From: DATAUD01 sp035511075
GTDB lineage: Bacteria > Verrucomicrobiota > Verrucomicrobiia > Limisphaerales > Palsa-1400
DNA length: 64,000 bases
Direction of reading: 5' to 3'
NCBI GenBank assembly: GCA_035511075.1
Contig: DATKFW010000149.1
Coordinates: 1-64,000 of the forward strand
Shown here: positions 18,143-27,078 of the stretch, in pieces
Layout of the letters: every line of letters starts with the position of its first letter
Numbering within the stretch: the first letter of the stretch is position 1
The notes under the pieces: model-generated
Seen by the model: only the letters and a program-made list of their open reading frames with translations
Told to the model about the DNA's origin: nothing
Databases searched by the model: none
Position numbers and translations under genes: made by a program

Positions 18143-20671
18143 TTAGGGAGGAAATCCGAGGTCGTGCCCGTTGTGAAGGGCCACGCCGATCTGTTCCAAA
18201 CTCCCGTGCCGGCCGTTATACCACAACAGCCACGTGGTCCCGTCATAAATGGCGTAAGGCTTGTAGCAGGCGTCGTGATCCCATGCCCCCGGGTCCGGGC
18301 GTACGATCGGATTTCCGGGATTGCGCAGCCAGTTGCCGATGCCGTCCCTAGATCTCGCGAGGCCGATTTGCGCGTGGTCCACGTCGCGAAATCCAATGTA
18401 AAACATCAGGTACCAGCCTTCATCCTCGACTATCTGGCAGGCGGTGACTTTGTAGTGTTCCCATTGGGCGCCGGGATCGGACTTGAAGATGGGATTGCCG
18501 GGATGCTTGATCCAATTCATCCCATCCGAACTGGTCGCATAACCAATCGCATCGGGTTCATATTGTTCACCGCCGGAGTACCACATCCGGAAAATTTTCG
18601 CCGTGGCGTCCCAGATGACGTCCGGGCACATGACAGCCACCTTTTCCCACGGTTGATCCGGCGAGACCACCGGGTGCGCGCTCATGCGCCGCCAATTGAC
18701 GCCGTCCGGGCTGGTGGCGTAACCAATCTGCGAGCGCCCCTCGGCCTGTCCCGTGTACCACATGTGATAGCCGTCGTTGCGTTTGATCACCACGGGACGG
18801 TTGATATCGTCCTCCCAACCCGTTTCCGGGCGCGGGCCAAGAACGATTTGGGGCGGCTGGCTCCAGTGAATGCCGTCCTTGCTCTCCGCCAGGGCGACAC
18901 TCTGTTTGGGCCGCCACGAAACCCACATTCGATACGAATTGGCCTCCTTCAGCACTGAAACGTCAAAGCAGGTCCCATATTTTCCTCCCATGACGGGGTT
19001 GCCGGAATACTTCTCCCACGCAGAGGTCGCAGCGGTATTCGCCGCCACCGTCTCAGAGCCCGGAAGCGCGACAGCCAGCCGTGAAAGTGTATCGGCGGCG
19101 GCGATCTCCGTTCCGTCGGCAAACAGACCCAGTCCCCTGCCCTTCTTGTAATGTTCGCCGGTCCTGTCCCAGAGAATGGTTAGCCAGCGGCCATGGTATC
19201 GAACCTGGTCGAGACAGAAGTAATCCCACGTTGACGGCGCAAGGGGATTGACTTCAACGATGCCGTCGGCCCGGGACCGCAGACCCACCAGGCCGCTGAT
19301 GACCAGGTCGCAATAGGTCGAGTGATTGTAGTCCTTGCCCCGTTCCGGAATTTCGGACCCGCGCCGCTTCAGGAGGGTGCGGGCAATCCAGTCCCCGTTG
19401 GTTGGGTTGAGGTCCTCATCAATCCATGGCACAACGCGGCCGTCATCAAGGCGCAGATGTTGCGATTTGGCATAGGTTTTCAAAAGATCGAAATAGTCCT
19501 GGCGCGAAACCGTGCTTTGCTCATAGTTGTCAAGCAAGTTGGCCAGGGCCGTCAGAGTGACGGATGTGGCAAAGGGCCAACTGGGGCCATTCCACTGGCA
19601 CTCGTGCCCCTGGTAGGAAATCCGGAACCCGGGACTCCGCCGCTCGGCCGTCGTCGGTCCAAAAGGCGCGCAGAAACCGTTTGTATCCATGAGCTGGCTC
19701 CATGCAGCCGCCTTGTCGGCATCCGGGAGGTTGAAATACCACGGCGTGTAGCCCAACTCTTCCCGCGCGTCACACAAGCGGGCATCGCGGCCCCGGGGCA
19801 ATACCTTAAAGAATTTTTTCGCCGGGTCCCATAACTTCTCCTGTACCAGGAGCTTGATTTCGGCCGCCCTGGACCTGAAGTTTTCCGCAACTTCCTTTTG
19901 GCCGGACAGCGCGGCGATGTTCGCGATGGCCATAGCGTCACCGTACATGTAGCTGTTGATCGTGGGCCGGCAGCCGTTTCCCCCAATGGACATCTCCATG
20001 CCGTCACGATCGTCGGTCTGCCAGAACAGCCCGTTGGTATCGCGGTGGTCGCGCTCCCAGGCCTCGTAATTTGAGATCAGGTCCGGCAGCAATTCCTTAA
20101 TCAACCCGTCGTCGCCGGTGACCAGATAACGCGCCCACAAGGATTCCGCCGCCCAGAAACTGTAGCGGCGCGGCTCCCCGCCCTTGCGAAACCAGAAAAT
20201 CGAGTAGTCATCCAGATATCTCGGGTCCGCCAGCCAGCGGCCCTCGTGAAAGTGATGCCCCGCGGCGCAATCGATGGAATTGTACTCTCCGGCCCACCCG
20301 ACCGGGGGAAGGAATTCAGTGATGATGAAGCCCGCCGGGGTTTCCTTGATATGCTTGCGATACGTCCACCAGCGGAAGTAATAAATTTCGGCGATGTCCT
20401 CATCCGGGCAATCAAAAAGCGGGATGTTATCCTTCAGGAAGTCCCACGCATCGGCGTCGGAGACGAAGAGCGGGAACCGTTCGATGTCGCATTGATTGAA
20501 CCCATCGATAAAATGCTTAAAGGAAGCGGCGTTGAGAACCTGCGACTTCGGGCTTTCGCGGCCGGAGGAAAAGAACGCGGGCGGGCCGGCGCAAGCCGGA
20601 GGGACGCGCGCGTCCACCGCGGCGGCGACTGCCAGCATAAGCGACAACGCCGCTGGATGATGCGTTCTCAT
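18143..20671 (-). CDS. secreted two-domain glycoside hydrolase: (alpha/alpha)6 barrel plus five-bladed GH43/GH130-like propeller
   Basis: 842 residues from ATG 20671, which opens a signal peptide (about 1-28, Ala-rich, ending PACAGP). Residues about 35-535 resemble the mannosylglycerate hydrolase/GH63-like (alpha/alpha)6 barrel: FRWWTYRKHI, GPSWPFATSVTLTALANLL, VPWIDEDLNP, RGKDYNHSTYCDLVISG. Residues about 550-842 carry propeller repeats of the type WYTGQ, IGYATSPDGVNWRR, MWYSGG and IGLARSRDGIGNWLR, as in GH43/GH32/GH130-like proteins. Export suggests extracellular or periplasmic glycan breakdown. Substrate cannot be set. It is monocistronic on the minus strand. Confidence 0.78.
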   Translation of the reverse strand: MRTHHPAALSLMLAVAAAVDARVPPACAGPPAFFSSGRESPKSQVLNAASFKHFIDGFNQCDIERFPLFVSDADAWDFLKDNIPLFDCPDEDIAEIYYFRWWTYRKHIKETPAGFIITEFLPPVGWAGEYNSIDCAAGHHFHEGRWLADPRYLDDYSIFWFRKGGEPRRYSFWAAESLWARYLVTGDDGLIKELLPDLISNYEAWERDHRDTNGLFWQTDDRDGMEMSIGGNGCRPTINSYMYGDAMAIANIAALSGQKEVAENFRSRAAEIKLLVQEKLWDPAKKFFKVLPRGRDARLCDAREELGYTPWYFNLPDADKAAAWSQLMDTNGFCAPFGPTTAERRSPGFRISYQGHECQWNGPSWPFATSVTLTALANLLDNYEQSTVSRQDYFDLLKTYAKSQHLRLDDGRVVPWIDEDLNPTNGDWIARTLLKRRGSEIPERGKDYNHSTYCDLVISGLVGLRSRADGIVEVNPLAPSTWDYFCLDQVRYHGRWLTILWDRTGEHYKKGRGLGLFADGTEIAAADTLSRLAVALPGSETVAANTAATSAWEKYSGNPVMGGKYGTCFDVSVLKEANSYRMWVSWRPKQSVALAESKDGIHWSQPPQIVLGPRPETGWEDDINRPVVIKRNDGYHMWYTGQAEGRSQIGYATSPDGVNWRRMSAHPVVSPDQPWEKVAVMCPDVIWDATAKIFRMWYSGGEQYEPDAIGYATSSDGMNWIKHPGNPIFKSDPGAQWEHYKVTACQIVEDEGWYLMFYIGFRDVDHAQIGLARSRDGIGNWLRNPGNPIVRPDPGAWDHDACYKPYAIYDGTTWLLWYNGRHGSLEQIGVALHNGHDLGFPP

Positions 20672-20813
20672 TTCGGCAATGGAACAGGGTGCCGATGACA
20701 CGGCAGCACGTCAAACTTTCCCAGAGAGCGATTGACATTGGGCCGTTTTCCAGTCAAACTTGGCACCCGTTGAATCTTGCAACGAGATAAAGGGTTGGAA
20801 AAAACAAGCAATA

Positions 20814-21254
20814 ATGGGCGACATGCAAAAGCAGAATTTACTCCTCGTCGAGGATTCAGAGGACGACGCGTTTCTCTTTATTCGAACGTTTGAAAAATCC
20901 GGAACGGCCTTTGGCGTTCACCACGTGCCAAATGGCGCCGAGGCCATCGAATATCTTCGCGCCGCGGCGGGGTCCGATTCGCTGCCGCGGATAGTTTTGC
21001 TGGACTTGAAAATGCCGATGGTCAATGGATTCGATGTGCTCAAGTGGCTGCAAAAGCAAACCTTCAGCTCCAAGGTGCCGGTCGTCGTCGTCAGCGGGTC
21101 CGTTCAGCAGGAAGACAAGGACAGGGCTTCACAACTCGGGGCGGCTGATTATTTGGTAAAGCCGGTGACGGTTGCCGATCTCCGCCGACTCCTGACCCCT
21201 GTGTCGTCCGACTCCAAAGATCCCGCGCCTTCAGAAGCCGGAATCAAGGGTTGA
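20814..21254 (+). CDS. single-domain response regulator (CheY/Rcp1-like)
   Basis: 146 residues from ATG 20814 (20823 possible). The receiver has the acidic pair in LLVEDSEDD, phosphoacceptor Asp64 in IVLLDLKMP, the switch residue in VVVVSGS, and Lys in YLVKPV. The insert between alpha2 and beta3 (LRAAAGSDSLPRIV) is typical of Rcp1-type regulators that partner phytochrome-like or hybrid kinases. There is no output domain; about 20 Ser/Pro-rich residues trail the receiver. No kinase is adjacent. It converges on rplQ. Confidence 0.92.
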   Translation: MGDMQKQNLLLVEDSEDDAFLFIRTFEKSGTAFGVHHVPNGAEAIEYLRAAAGSDSLPRIVLLDLKMPMVNGFDVLKWLQKQTFSSKVPVVVVSGSVQQEDKDRASQLGAADYLVKPVTVADLRRLLTPVSSDSKDPAPSEAGIKG

Positions 21255-21302
21255 ATCGGGAGAAGGCATAATACTCCCCGGTTTCCACCGCGCAATCGCG
21301 GA

Positions 21303-21773
21303 TCAGGCCGGGGCGGCGGCTTCCTTCTTCTCCTCCGCCTTGGATTCAGTTTCCGGTTTGGCTGCCGACTCGGATTCGGCAGACTTGGCCGGTTCGACGG
21401 GCGTCTCGGCGACGGGCACATCGACGAATTCCAGGATCGCCGTCTGCGCCGCGTCGCCCTGGCGCTGGCCAAGGCGGACGATGCGTGTGTAGCCGCCGCG
21501 GCGCTCTTTTTGCGTCGGCGCGATTTCGTTGAACAGGATTTTCACGGCGTCCTCGTCCTGGTGCAGCCGGGCCGAAGCCAGGCGACGGTCATGCAAAGTT
21601 CCGGCCTTGCCGAGGGTGATCATTTTTTCGACAACGGAGCGGGCGGCCTTGGCCTTGGCCAAAGTCGTCTTGACGCGGCGATGTTTGATGAGGCTGCAAA
21701 CCAGGCTGGCCAGCATACGATTGCGGTGCTGGCCGGTGCGGCCCAATTTGGCGGTGCGTTTGAGATGGCGCAT
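21303..21773 (-). CDS. rplQ: 50S ribosomal protein L17 with acidic/Ala C-terminal tail
   Basis: 156 residues. The core (MRHLKRTAKLGRTGQHRNRML through about residue 116) is standard L17, near the polypeptide exit tunnel. The last 40 residues are a low-complexity Glu/Ala/Lys/Pro tail not needed for the family fold. It is the final gene of the ribosomal operon, 9 bases after rpoA, in the usual rpoA-rplQ order. Confidence 0.97.
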   Translation of the reverse strand: MRHLKRTAKLGRTGQHRNRMLASLVCSLIKHRRVKTTLAKAKAARSVVEKMITLGKAGTLHDRRLASARLHQDEDAVKILFNEIAPTQKERRGGYTRIVRLGQRQGDAAQTAILEFVDVPVAETPVEPAKSAESESAAKPETESKAEEKKEAAAPA

Positions 21774-21782
21774 AGAAGTGGA

Positions 21783-22796
21783 TTATTCCAGCTTGTTCTC
21801 TTCCTTGGGCGCTTCCAGCAAAGCCGGGTCGATATTCATCCCAAGGGACAGCGCAAGGCTGGCGAGTTTCTCTTTAATTTCGTTGAGGGACTTCTTGCCG
21901 AAATTGCGGTACTTGAGCATTTCGGCCTCGGTCTTCATGGCCAACTGGCCGACCGTCGTGATGTTGGCGTTGTTAAGACAGTTGGCCGCGCGCACGCTCA
22001 ATTCGATTTCGTTGACGCTCATGTTGAGCAACTTCTTCATCTTGGCCTTCTCGTCGTCCTGCTTGGCTTCCGTTTCCTCGAATTCCACCGCGTTCTTGTC
22101 ATAGCCGACGAACACGTCAAGGTGATGCTGCAGGATGGCCGAGGCCTGGGTCAGGGCGTCGTCCGGGGAAATGCGGCCGTCGGTCCAGATTTCCAGCAGC
22201 AGCCGGTCGTAATCGGTCCGCTGGCCCACGCGCGCATTTTCCACGGCGTACCGGACCCGCGTGACCGGTGAAAAAAGAGAATCGATGGCGATGACGCCGA
22301 TGGCCTGGTCGATCTTCTTGTTTTCGTCGCCGGGACAGAAGCCGCGCCCGACCTTGACTTCCAGCTCCATTTCGAATTTTTTCTTCTTGTCAAGAATGCA
22401 GATGTGCTGTTTGGGGTTGACGAGCTCCAGATTCTGATTGAGTTCGATGTCGCCGGCCGTGACTTCCCCCTCCTTGTTTACCGAAAGCAGGAGGGTCTGC
22501 GGCTCGCGCGCATGGGCGCGGAAGAGGACCTTCTTGAGATTCAAGACGATGTCGGTGACGTCCTCGACGACCCCGTCAATAGTGGCAAACTCGTGCATCG
22601 CCCCATCGACTTTGATGGACGTGATGGCGGCCCCTTCCAACGAGGAGAGGAGGACCCGGCGGATGGAGTTTCCGACCGTATGGCCGTACCCTGTTTCAAA
22701 GGGTTCGGCGACGAATTTAGCGTAAGTTTCCGTGGCGGTGCTGTCTTCTTTGATCAACCGCTTGGGCATTTCGAAACGTCCTAGACGAACTGGCAT
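21783..22796 (-). CDS. rpoA: RNA polymerase alpha subunit
   Basis: 337 residues, normal length. The N-terminal assembly domain contains GYGHTVGNSIRRVLLSSLEGAAIT and the C-terminal domain contains NCLNNANITTVGQLAMKTEAEMLKYRNFGKKSLNEI split across its helices, the DNA and activator contact surface. AAGGA five bases upstream supports ATG 22796. Separated from rpsD by 105 bases that hold two hairpins, which may modulate readthrough or mRNA processing. Confidence 0.98.
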   Translation of the reverse strand: MPVRLGRFEMPKRLIKEDSTATETYAKFVAEPFETGYGHTVGNSIRRVLLSSLEGAAITSIKVDGAMHEFATIDGVVEDVTDIVLNLKKVLFRAHAREPQTLLLSVNKEGEVTAGDIELNQNLELVNPKQHICILDKKKKFEMELEVKVGRGFCPGDENKKIDQAIGVIAIDSLFSPVTRVRYAVENARVGQRTDYDRLLLEIWTDGRISPDDALTQASAILQHHLDVFVGYDKNAVEFEETEAKQDDEKAKMKKLLNMSVNEIELSVRAANCLNNANITTVGQLAMKTEAEMLKYRNFGKKSLNEIKEKLASLALSLGMNIDPALLEAPKEENKLE

Positions 22797-22823
22797 ATTT
22801 TCCTTTCAACAATTTTAATCTGA

Positions 22824-22857
22824 CCGCGCCGGTTTTTTATTCCCGCTGCCGGCGCGG
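22824..22857 (-). other. 9-bp GC-rich hairpin between rpsD and rpoA
   Basis: CCGCGCCGG (22849-22857 on the complement) pairs perfectly with its copy at 22824-22832 across a 16-base loop. There is no U-tract after the stem on the minus strand, so it is not a classical terminator. It lies 28 bases before the rpoA start codon and could affect mRNA stability or rpoA translation. Confidence 0.55.
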
Positions 22858-22873
22858 CCCGTATAATTGTCAT

Positions 22874-22891
22874 GTCCCGCCGAAGCGGGAC
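22874..22891 (-). other. cUUCGg tetraloop hairpin after rpsD
   Basis: On the minus strand GTCCCGC-TTCG-GCGGGAC forms a perfect 7-bp stem capped by the unusually stable UUCG tetraloop with the C-G closing pair. It begins 11 bases after the rpsD stop. No U-run follows, so it is better read as an mRNA processing or 3'-end protection element than as a terminator. Confidence 0.6.
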
Positions 22892-22901
22892 GGTTTACTC
22901 A

Positions 22902-23510
22902 TTAGCGGGAATAAAATTCAACAACAGCCTGTTCATTGGCGATGGGCTGGATTTCGGCACGAGTGGGAATGCGCAGGACGGTCCCTTTGAAGGCATCCTT
23001 ATTGAGCGTCATCCAATCGGGCACAACCTTGCTGGTGGCCAATTCGAGGTTCTTGGTGGCCAATTGCCGGGAAACGTTGGATTCCCGGACCTCGACGACA
23101 TCGTTTACTTTGAGGCAGTAAGACGGGACGTTTACCTTGCGACCGTTGACCTTGACATGGCCGTGATTGACCATCTGGCGCGCGGCCGACCGCGTGATGG
23201 CAAAGCCCAGGTGATAAACCACGTTGTCAAGACGTGTTTCAAGAATTTGAAGCATTTGCTCGCCCGTGACGCCGCGCCGCTTGAGGGCGCGCTCATACAC
23301 GCCACGAAACTGCCGCTCCATCAGACCATAAAAGTAACGGAGCTTTTGCTTTTCGATCAGTCCCAGGCCGTAGTCGGTGTGTTTGCGGCGCGATTTTGGG
23401 CCGTGGACGCCGGGGCCATAATTGCGCCGTTCCAGATATTTGTCCGGCCCGAACATCGGGATTCCAAACCGGCGGCTGATGCGTGTGCGAGGTCCTGTAT
23501 AACGAGCCAT
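22902..23510 (-). CDS. rpsD: 30S ribosomal protein S4
   Basis: 202 residues, normal for S4, a primary 16S rRNA binder. The N-terminus MARYTGPRTRISRRFG lacks the zinc cysteines, so this is the zinc-free form. The S4 RNA-binding domain contains RLDNVVYHLGFAITRSAARQMVNHGHVKVNGRKVN in overlapping parts. Lies 22 bases after rpsK. In many bacteria S4 represses its own operon, but no leader site was identified here. Confidence 0.97.
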   Translation of the reverse strand: MARYTGPRTRISRRFGIPMFGPDKYLERRNYGPGVHGPKSRRKHTDYGLGLIEKQKLRYFYGLMERQFRGVYERALKRRGVTGEQMLQILETRLDNVVYHLGFAITRSAARQMVNHGHVKVNGRKVNVPSYCLKVNDVVEVRESNVSRQLATKNLELATSKVVPDWMTLNKDAFKGTVLRIPTRAEIQPIANEQAVVEFYSR

Positions 23511-23532
23511 AGCAGTGTAAAAGTGTTTTGGG

Positions 23533-24138
23533 TTAGACGCGGCGTTTCTTGCGGGGGCGGCAGCCGTTGTGGGGCACCGGAGTCACGTCCTTGATCGCTG
23601 TGATTTCCAATCCGATCGCCTGAAGGGCGCGAATGGCCGATTCACGGCCCGAACCGGGACCCTTGACCCGGACTTCCACTTCGCGCATGCCGTGCGACAT
23701 GGCCTGGCGCGCGGCGTCCTGCGCCACCTGCTGGGCGGCGAAGGCCGTGCTTTTGCGCGAGCCTTTGAAACCCACCTTTCCCGCGCTGGACCAGCCAAGA
23801 ACGTTGCCGTGCATGTCGGTGATGCTGACATTGGTATTGTTGAACGTGGCCAAAATATTGGCGACTCCGACGGAAATGTTTTTGGCCCCTTTGGCCTTGA
23901 TAATTTTCTTGCCCGCGTCCGCGTCGGCGAGCAGTTCAGCGGCCGTGGGCGCTGCCGCGGCAGCGACCGGCACTGCGGGCGCGTCGCCGGCCGGCTTCTT
24001 GGCGGCTTCGGCGGCGCCTTCGGGACCGGCGGGCGCTTTTTTACCCGGCTTGCCGGCCTCGGCGGCAGCGGTCGGGCCGGCTTCCGGTTTGCCCTTTTTT
24101 TCGGGCGCGGGCTTTTTGGACTTGGGATCTTCAGCCAT
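23533..24138 (-). CDS. rpsK: 30S ribosomal protein S11 with a 70-residue N-terminal extension
   Basis: 201 residues against about 129 usual. Residues from about 76 onward are standard S11 (NISVGVANILATFNNTNVS, KGPGSGRESAIRAL, PHNGCRPRKKRRV). The first 70 or so residues are an Ala/Pro/Lys/Glu/Gly low-complexity tail, probably disordered. No internal start near the core carries a better Shine-Dalgarno site, and the extension starts 15 bases after rpsM, so it seems to be translated. S11 sits on the 30S platform. Confidence 0.95.
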   Translation of the reverse strand: MAEDPKSKKPAPEKKGKPEAGPTAAAEAGKPGKKAPAGPEGAAEAAKKPAGDAPAVPVAAAAAPTAAELLADADAGKKIIKAKGAKNISVGVANILATFNNTNVSITDMHGNVLGWSSAGKVGFKGSRKSTAFAAQQVAQDAARQAMSHGMREVEVRVKGPGSGRESAIRALQAIGLEITAIKDVTPVPHNGCRPRKKRRV

Positions 24139-24153
24139 ATAACAATAAAAAAA

Positions 24154-24549
24154 TCAGTGAATGCCGGTTTTGGCGTTCGGGTTGCGCTGCACGCCGACAG
24201 TTTTGCGCGGGCCTTTGCGCGTGCGGGCGTTGGTCGAGGTGCGCTGGCCGCGAACGGGCAGGCCGCGCAAATGCCGGATGCCCCGGTAGCATTTGATGCC
24301 TTGCAGACGCTTGAGATTGATTCCCAATTCGCGCCGCAGATCGCCTTCGATTACGTACTTGCCGTCCTGAATGGCATGAACGATCTGGGACAACTGCTGT
24401 TCGTTCAAATCCTTGGCCCGAATGGCGGGATCAATGCTGGCCTTGGCAAGAATGACTTTGGCATTGGCGGGGCCGATGCCATAAATGTAGCGCAAAGCGA
24501 TATCGATTCGCTTTCCGCCCGGAATTTCAACACCAACAATTCGTGCCAT
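24154..24549 (-). CDS. rpsM: 30S ribosomal protein S13
   Basis: 131 residues from ATG 24549 (MARIVGVEIPGGKRID); the frame is open further upstream through rpmJ but those residues are not S13. Contains IYGIGPANAKVILAKA and the basic C-terminus RGQRTSTNARTRKGPRKTVG. It contacts the P-site tRNA in the 30S head. Ten bases separate it from rpmJ. Confidence 0.97.
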   Translation of the reverse strand: MARIVGVEIPGGKRIDIALRYIYGIGPANAKVILAKASIDPAIRAKDLNEQQLSQIVHAIQDGKYVIEGDLRRELGINLKRLQGIKCYRGIRHLRGLPVRGQRTSTNARTRKGPRKTVGVQRNPNAKTGIH

Positions 24550-24559
24550 AAAATACGAT

Positions 24560-24673
24560 TCAGCCTTGTCTCTGTTTGTGGCGCGGGTTCGTGCAAATGA
24601 CACGTATCACGCCCTTGCGTTTGACCACCTTGCAGTTTTCGCAAAGTTTTTTTACCGACGCTCGAACTTTCAT
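24560..24673 (-). CDS. rpmJ: 50S ribosomal protein L36
   Basis: 37 residues, too short for ordinary ORF lists. The sequence MKVRASVKKLCENCKVV continues through KRKGVIRVICTNPRHKQRQG. The zinc ribbon ligands Cys11, Cys14, Cys27 and His32 are all present, so it is the zinc-binding form. It lies in its standard place between infA (4-base gap) and rpsM. Confidence 0.96.
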   Translation of the reverse strand: MKVRASVKKLCENCKVVKRKGVIRVICTNPRHKQRQG

Positions 24674-24677
24674 AAAA

Positions 24678-24896
24678 TCATGCCTCGTTAACCGTTATGA
24701 CTCCCTTGGACAAATCGTAGGGCGACATTCGCACCTTCACGCTGTCTCCCATCGACAACCGCTCGAATACCAGCCGCCGCCTGCCCGACACATGAGCCAC
24801 GAGCCGATGGCCGTTGGTCAATTCGACCCGAAACAAACTGGCGGCAAGGACTTCCACTATCCTGCCTTCAACTTCGATGGCGTCGGGGACGGCCAT
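24678..24896 (-). CDS. infA: translation initiation factor IF-1
   Basis: 72 residues, the normal length of this single OB-fold factor that binds the 30S A site. Contains EGRIVEVLAASLFRVEL, GHRLVAHVSGRRR and GDSVKVRMSPYDLSKG. Its start lies 40 bases inside the 3' end of map in another frame, so translation of the two is probably coupled. Confidence 0.96.
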   Translation of the reverse strand: MAVPDAIEVEGRIVEVLAASLFRVELTNGHRLVAHVSGRRRLVFERLSMGDSVKVRMSPYDLSKGVITVNEA

Positions 24897-25636
24897 GTTA
24901 AAATTTCAGGTTCGCCTTCCGTTATCAGCACCGTGTGCTCAAAGTGAGCGGACAATGAACCATCTTTCGTGACAACTGTCCAGCCATCCTTTAGCACGAC
25001 CACTTGCGGCATCCCGGCGTTGACCATCGGCTCGATGGCCAACGTCATGCCGGGCCGCAATTTAGGCGATTGCGCTTCTTTTTCAACAAAATTGGGCACC
25101 TGCGGCTCCTCATGCACAGTCCGGCCCACCCCGTGCCCGACGAACTCCCGCACGACACTGAACCCATTGCTTTCAACGTAATTCTGCACCGCACGCGAAA
25201 TATCCACCACCCGATGCCCCGGCACCGCCTGCGCAATTCCCTCGTATAGAGCCTGTTCAGTCACATCCATCAGTCGTTGCGCCCGCACGTCGCACCCACC
25301 GACGGCGACGGTTTTGGCCGTATCTCCGATATAGCCATTGTACGTCACCCCTATGTCCAGGCTCACAATATCGCCGAATTCCAGGCGTCGCGACCCTCCC
25401 AGCCCGTGAACGACCTCTTCATTGACCGAAATACATATCTGGCGCGGAAACTTACGATATCCCAAGAAAGCGCTCTTGGCCTTATAATGTTTCATTCGCG
25501 CCGCCGCGAATTCATCCACTTCGAGCGTACTGACTCCCGGCTGAATAAAACCCGCCACCTCTTCCAGCACAGTGCTGGCAACCTCGCAAGCCGGACGCAT
25601 CGCTTCCAAGTCACGCACCGATTTTAAAATGATCAT
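24857..25636 (-). CDS. map: methionine aminopeptidase type I
   Basis: 259 residues from ATG 25636, matching the usual MIILKS start; an upstream ATG at 25675 adds 13 atypical residues. The di-metal site residues lie in DIGVTYNGYIGDTAKT (two Asp), GHGVGRTVHEEP (His), and AIEPMVN plus HFEHTVLIT (Glu). It removes the initiator Met co-translationally. Its 3' end overlaps infA by 40 bases. adk, often between secY and map, is absent. Confidence 0.97.
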   Translation of the reverse strand: MIILKSVRDLEAMRPACEVASTVLEEVAGFIQPGVSTLEVDEFAAARMKHYKAKSAFLGYRKFPRQICISVNEEVVHGLGGSRRLEFGDIVSLDIGVTYNGYIGDTAKTVAVGGCDVRAQRLMDVTEQALYEGIAQAVPGHRVVDISRAVQNYVESNGFSVVREFVGHGVGRTVHEEPQVPNFVEKEAQSPKLRPGMTLAIEPMVNAGMPQVVVLKDGWTVVTKDGSLSAHFEHTVLITEGEPEILTWPSPTPSKLKAG

Positions 25637-25677
25637 TTTTCCAGCCACGCGATTGTGCTCCCGCACACTATGCATCC

Positions 25678-27066
25678 TTAGAAGCGCCCCCTGAGACGGC
25701 CCTTCTTCAAGAAGCCATCGTAATGACGCATCAGCAGATGGGATTCCATCTGACGCATGGTATCGAGCATGACACCGACAATGATCAACAAACTTGTCCC
25801 CCCGAAAAATTGGGCCACCGCCTGCGGAATGGTCATCGCCTCTCCCAGAATAATCGGGATGATTGCGATGACCGTCAAGAAGATGGCGCCCGCCAATGTA
25901 ATGCGGCTCATCGTGCGATGCAGAAAGTTGCTGGTGGCCTGGCCTGGCCGGACACCGGGGATGTAGCCGCCGGATTTCTTCATGTCATCGGCGATTTGGA
26001 GTTCATTGAACTGTGTGGCCACCCAGAAGTAGGAAAAGAAGAGGATCATCAGCCCGTAAAGCGTCAGGTAAAGGATCGAGCCGCGGTCCAGAAGCATTGC
26101 CAGTTCGTCAAAGACCTTCATCTTGAAGCGGTCGCCCAGAACTTTGAGAATCATGGTCGGGAACATCAATATGGCCGAGGCGAAGATGACCGGCATGACG
26201 CCCGAATAATTGACACGCAACGGCATGAATGAACTGCCGCCCGAATACATTTTGCGCCCGACGACTCGTTGCGCGTATTGCACGGGAATTTTCCGTTCCG
26301 CCTGGGTGACCGCCACGACCCCCGCGACCACTGCGCACAGCAGCAGGACCAGCGCGATGGCATGGAACAAATTGTAACGGCGTTCGCCCATCGCTCCAGG
26401 AGTCAGGAACATGTCCACCAGGCCCTGTCCCGCCGCCGGCAATCGCGCCAGGATGCCGATGGTGATGATGAGGGAGATGCCGTTGCCGATGCCGCGGTCC
26501 GTAATTTGTTCGCCAAGCCACATTAGCAACATCGTGCCCGTCGAGAGGATCACCGTCGTTTGAAGCCGATACCACCACAGCGGATGAATAAGAACCAGGG
26601 TGCCCGTGAAATCCTTCCCGAAGATGTCGCTCGCCTTCTCCCAGCCGATCGCCATCACCAGGCCCTGCGCCAGGCACAAAAACAGGGTTAAAACGCGCCC
26701 TATCTGAATGATCTTGGTGTGCCCGCCCTCTTCGCGCGACATCTTGCTGAGACTGGGGATGACCGCCTGCAACAATTGCAGGATAATCGTTGAACTGATA
26801 TAAGGCATGATGCCCAGCGCGCCCACGGCGCAATGCTCGAAGCCGCCTCCCGTAAAGAGGCTGTACATTCCCAGAAGTCCGTTGCCTACATTCTTGCCGC
26901 CGCCAGCCTCAAAATACGCTTTGAGAGCCGCGCTATCCAACCCCGGACACGGAACCAGCGATGCCAGGCGGCAAATTCCCAACACGATCAAAGTGAAGAC
27001 GATCCGGGACTTCAACTCCGGTATCTTGAAGCAATTACTTAATGTGTTGAGGATGGATGCAAACAT
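25678..27066 (-). CDS. secY: protein translocase subunit SecY
   Basis: 462 residues with about ten transmembrane helices, the channel-forming subunit of SecYEG. Family segments include the N-terminal KIPELKSRIVFTLIVLGICR, the helix-5/6 loop ERKIPVQYAQRVVGRKMYSGG, and YIPGVRPGQAT in the C-terminal half. The last residues are basic (LKKGRLRGRF), facing the cytoplasm and the ribosome. It follows rplO by 12 bases, the normal spc-operon order. Confidence 0.97.
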   Translation of the reverse strand: MFASILNTLSNCFKIPELKSRIVFTLIVLGICRLASLVPCPGLDSAALKAYFEAGGGKNVGNGLLGMYSLFTGGGFEHCAVGALGIMPYISSTIILQLLQAVIPSLSKMSREEGGHTKIIQIGRVLTLFLCLAQGLVMAIGWEKASDIFGKDFTGTLVLIHPLWWYRLQTTVILSTGTMLLMWLGEQITDRGIGNGISLIITIGILARLPAAGQGLVDMFLTPGAMGERRYNLFHAIALVLLLCAVVAGVVAVTQAERKIPVQYAQRVVGRKMYSGGSSFMPLRVNYSGVMPVIFASAILMFPTMILKVLGDRFKMKVFDELAMLLDRGSILYLTLYGLMILFFSYFWVATQFNELQIADDMKKSGGYIPGVRPGQATSNFLHRTMSRITLAGAIFLTVIAIIPIILGEAMTIPQAVAQFFGGTSLLIIVGVMLDTMRQMESHLLMRHYDGFLKKGRLRGRF

Positions 27067-27078
27067 CGGGTGGTGCGG

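Noticed and set aside
21288..21301. CCGCG-CAAT-CGCGG hairpin downstream of the rplQ stop
   Set aside because: Only five pairs and no T-tract; too weak to call as the operon terminator.
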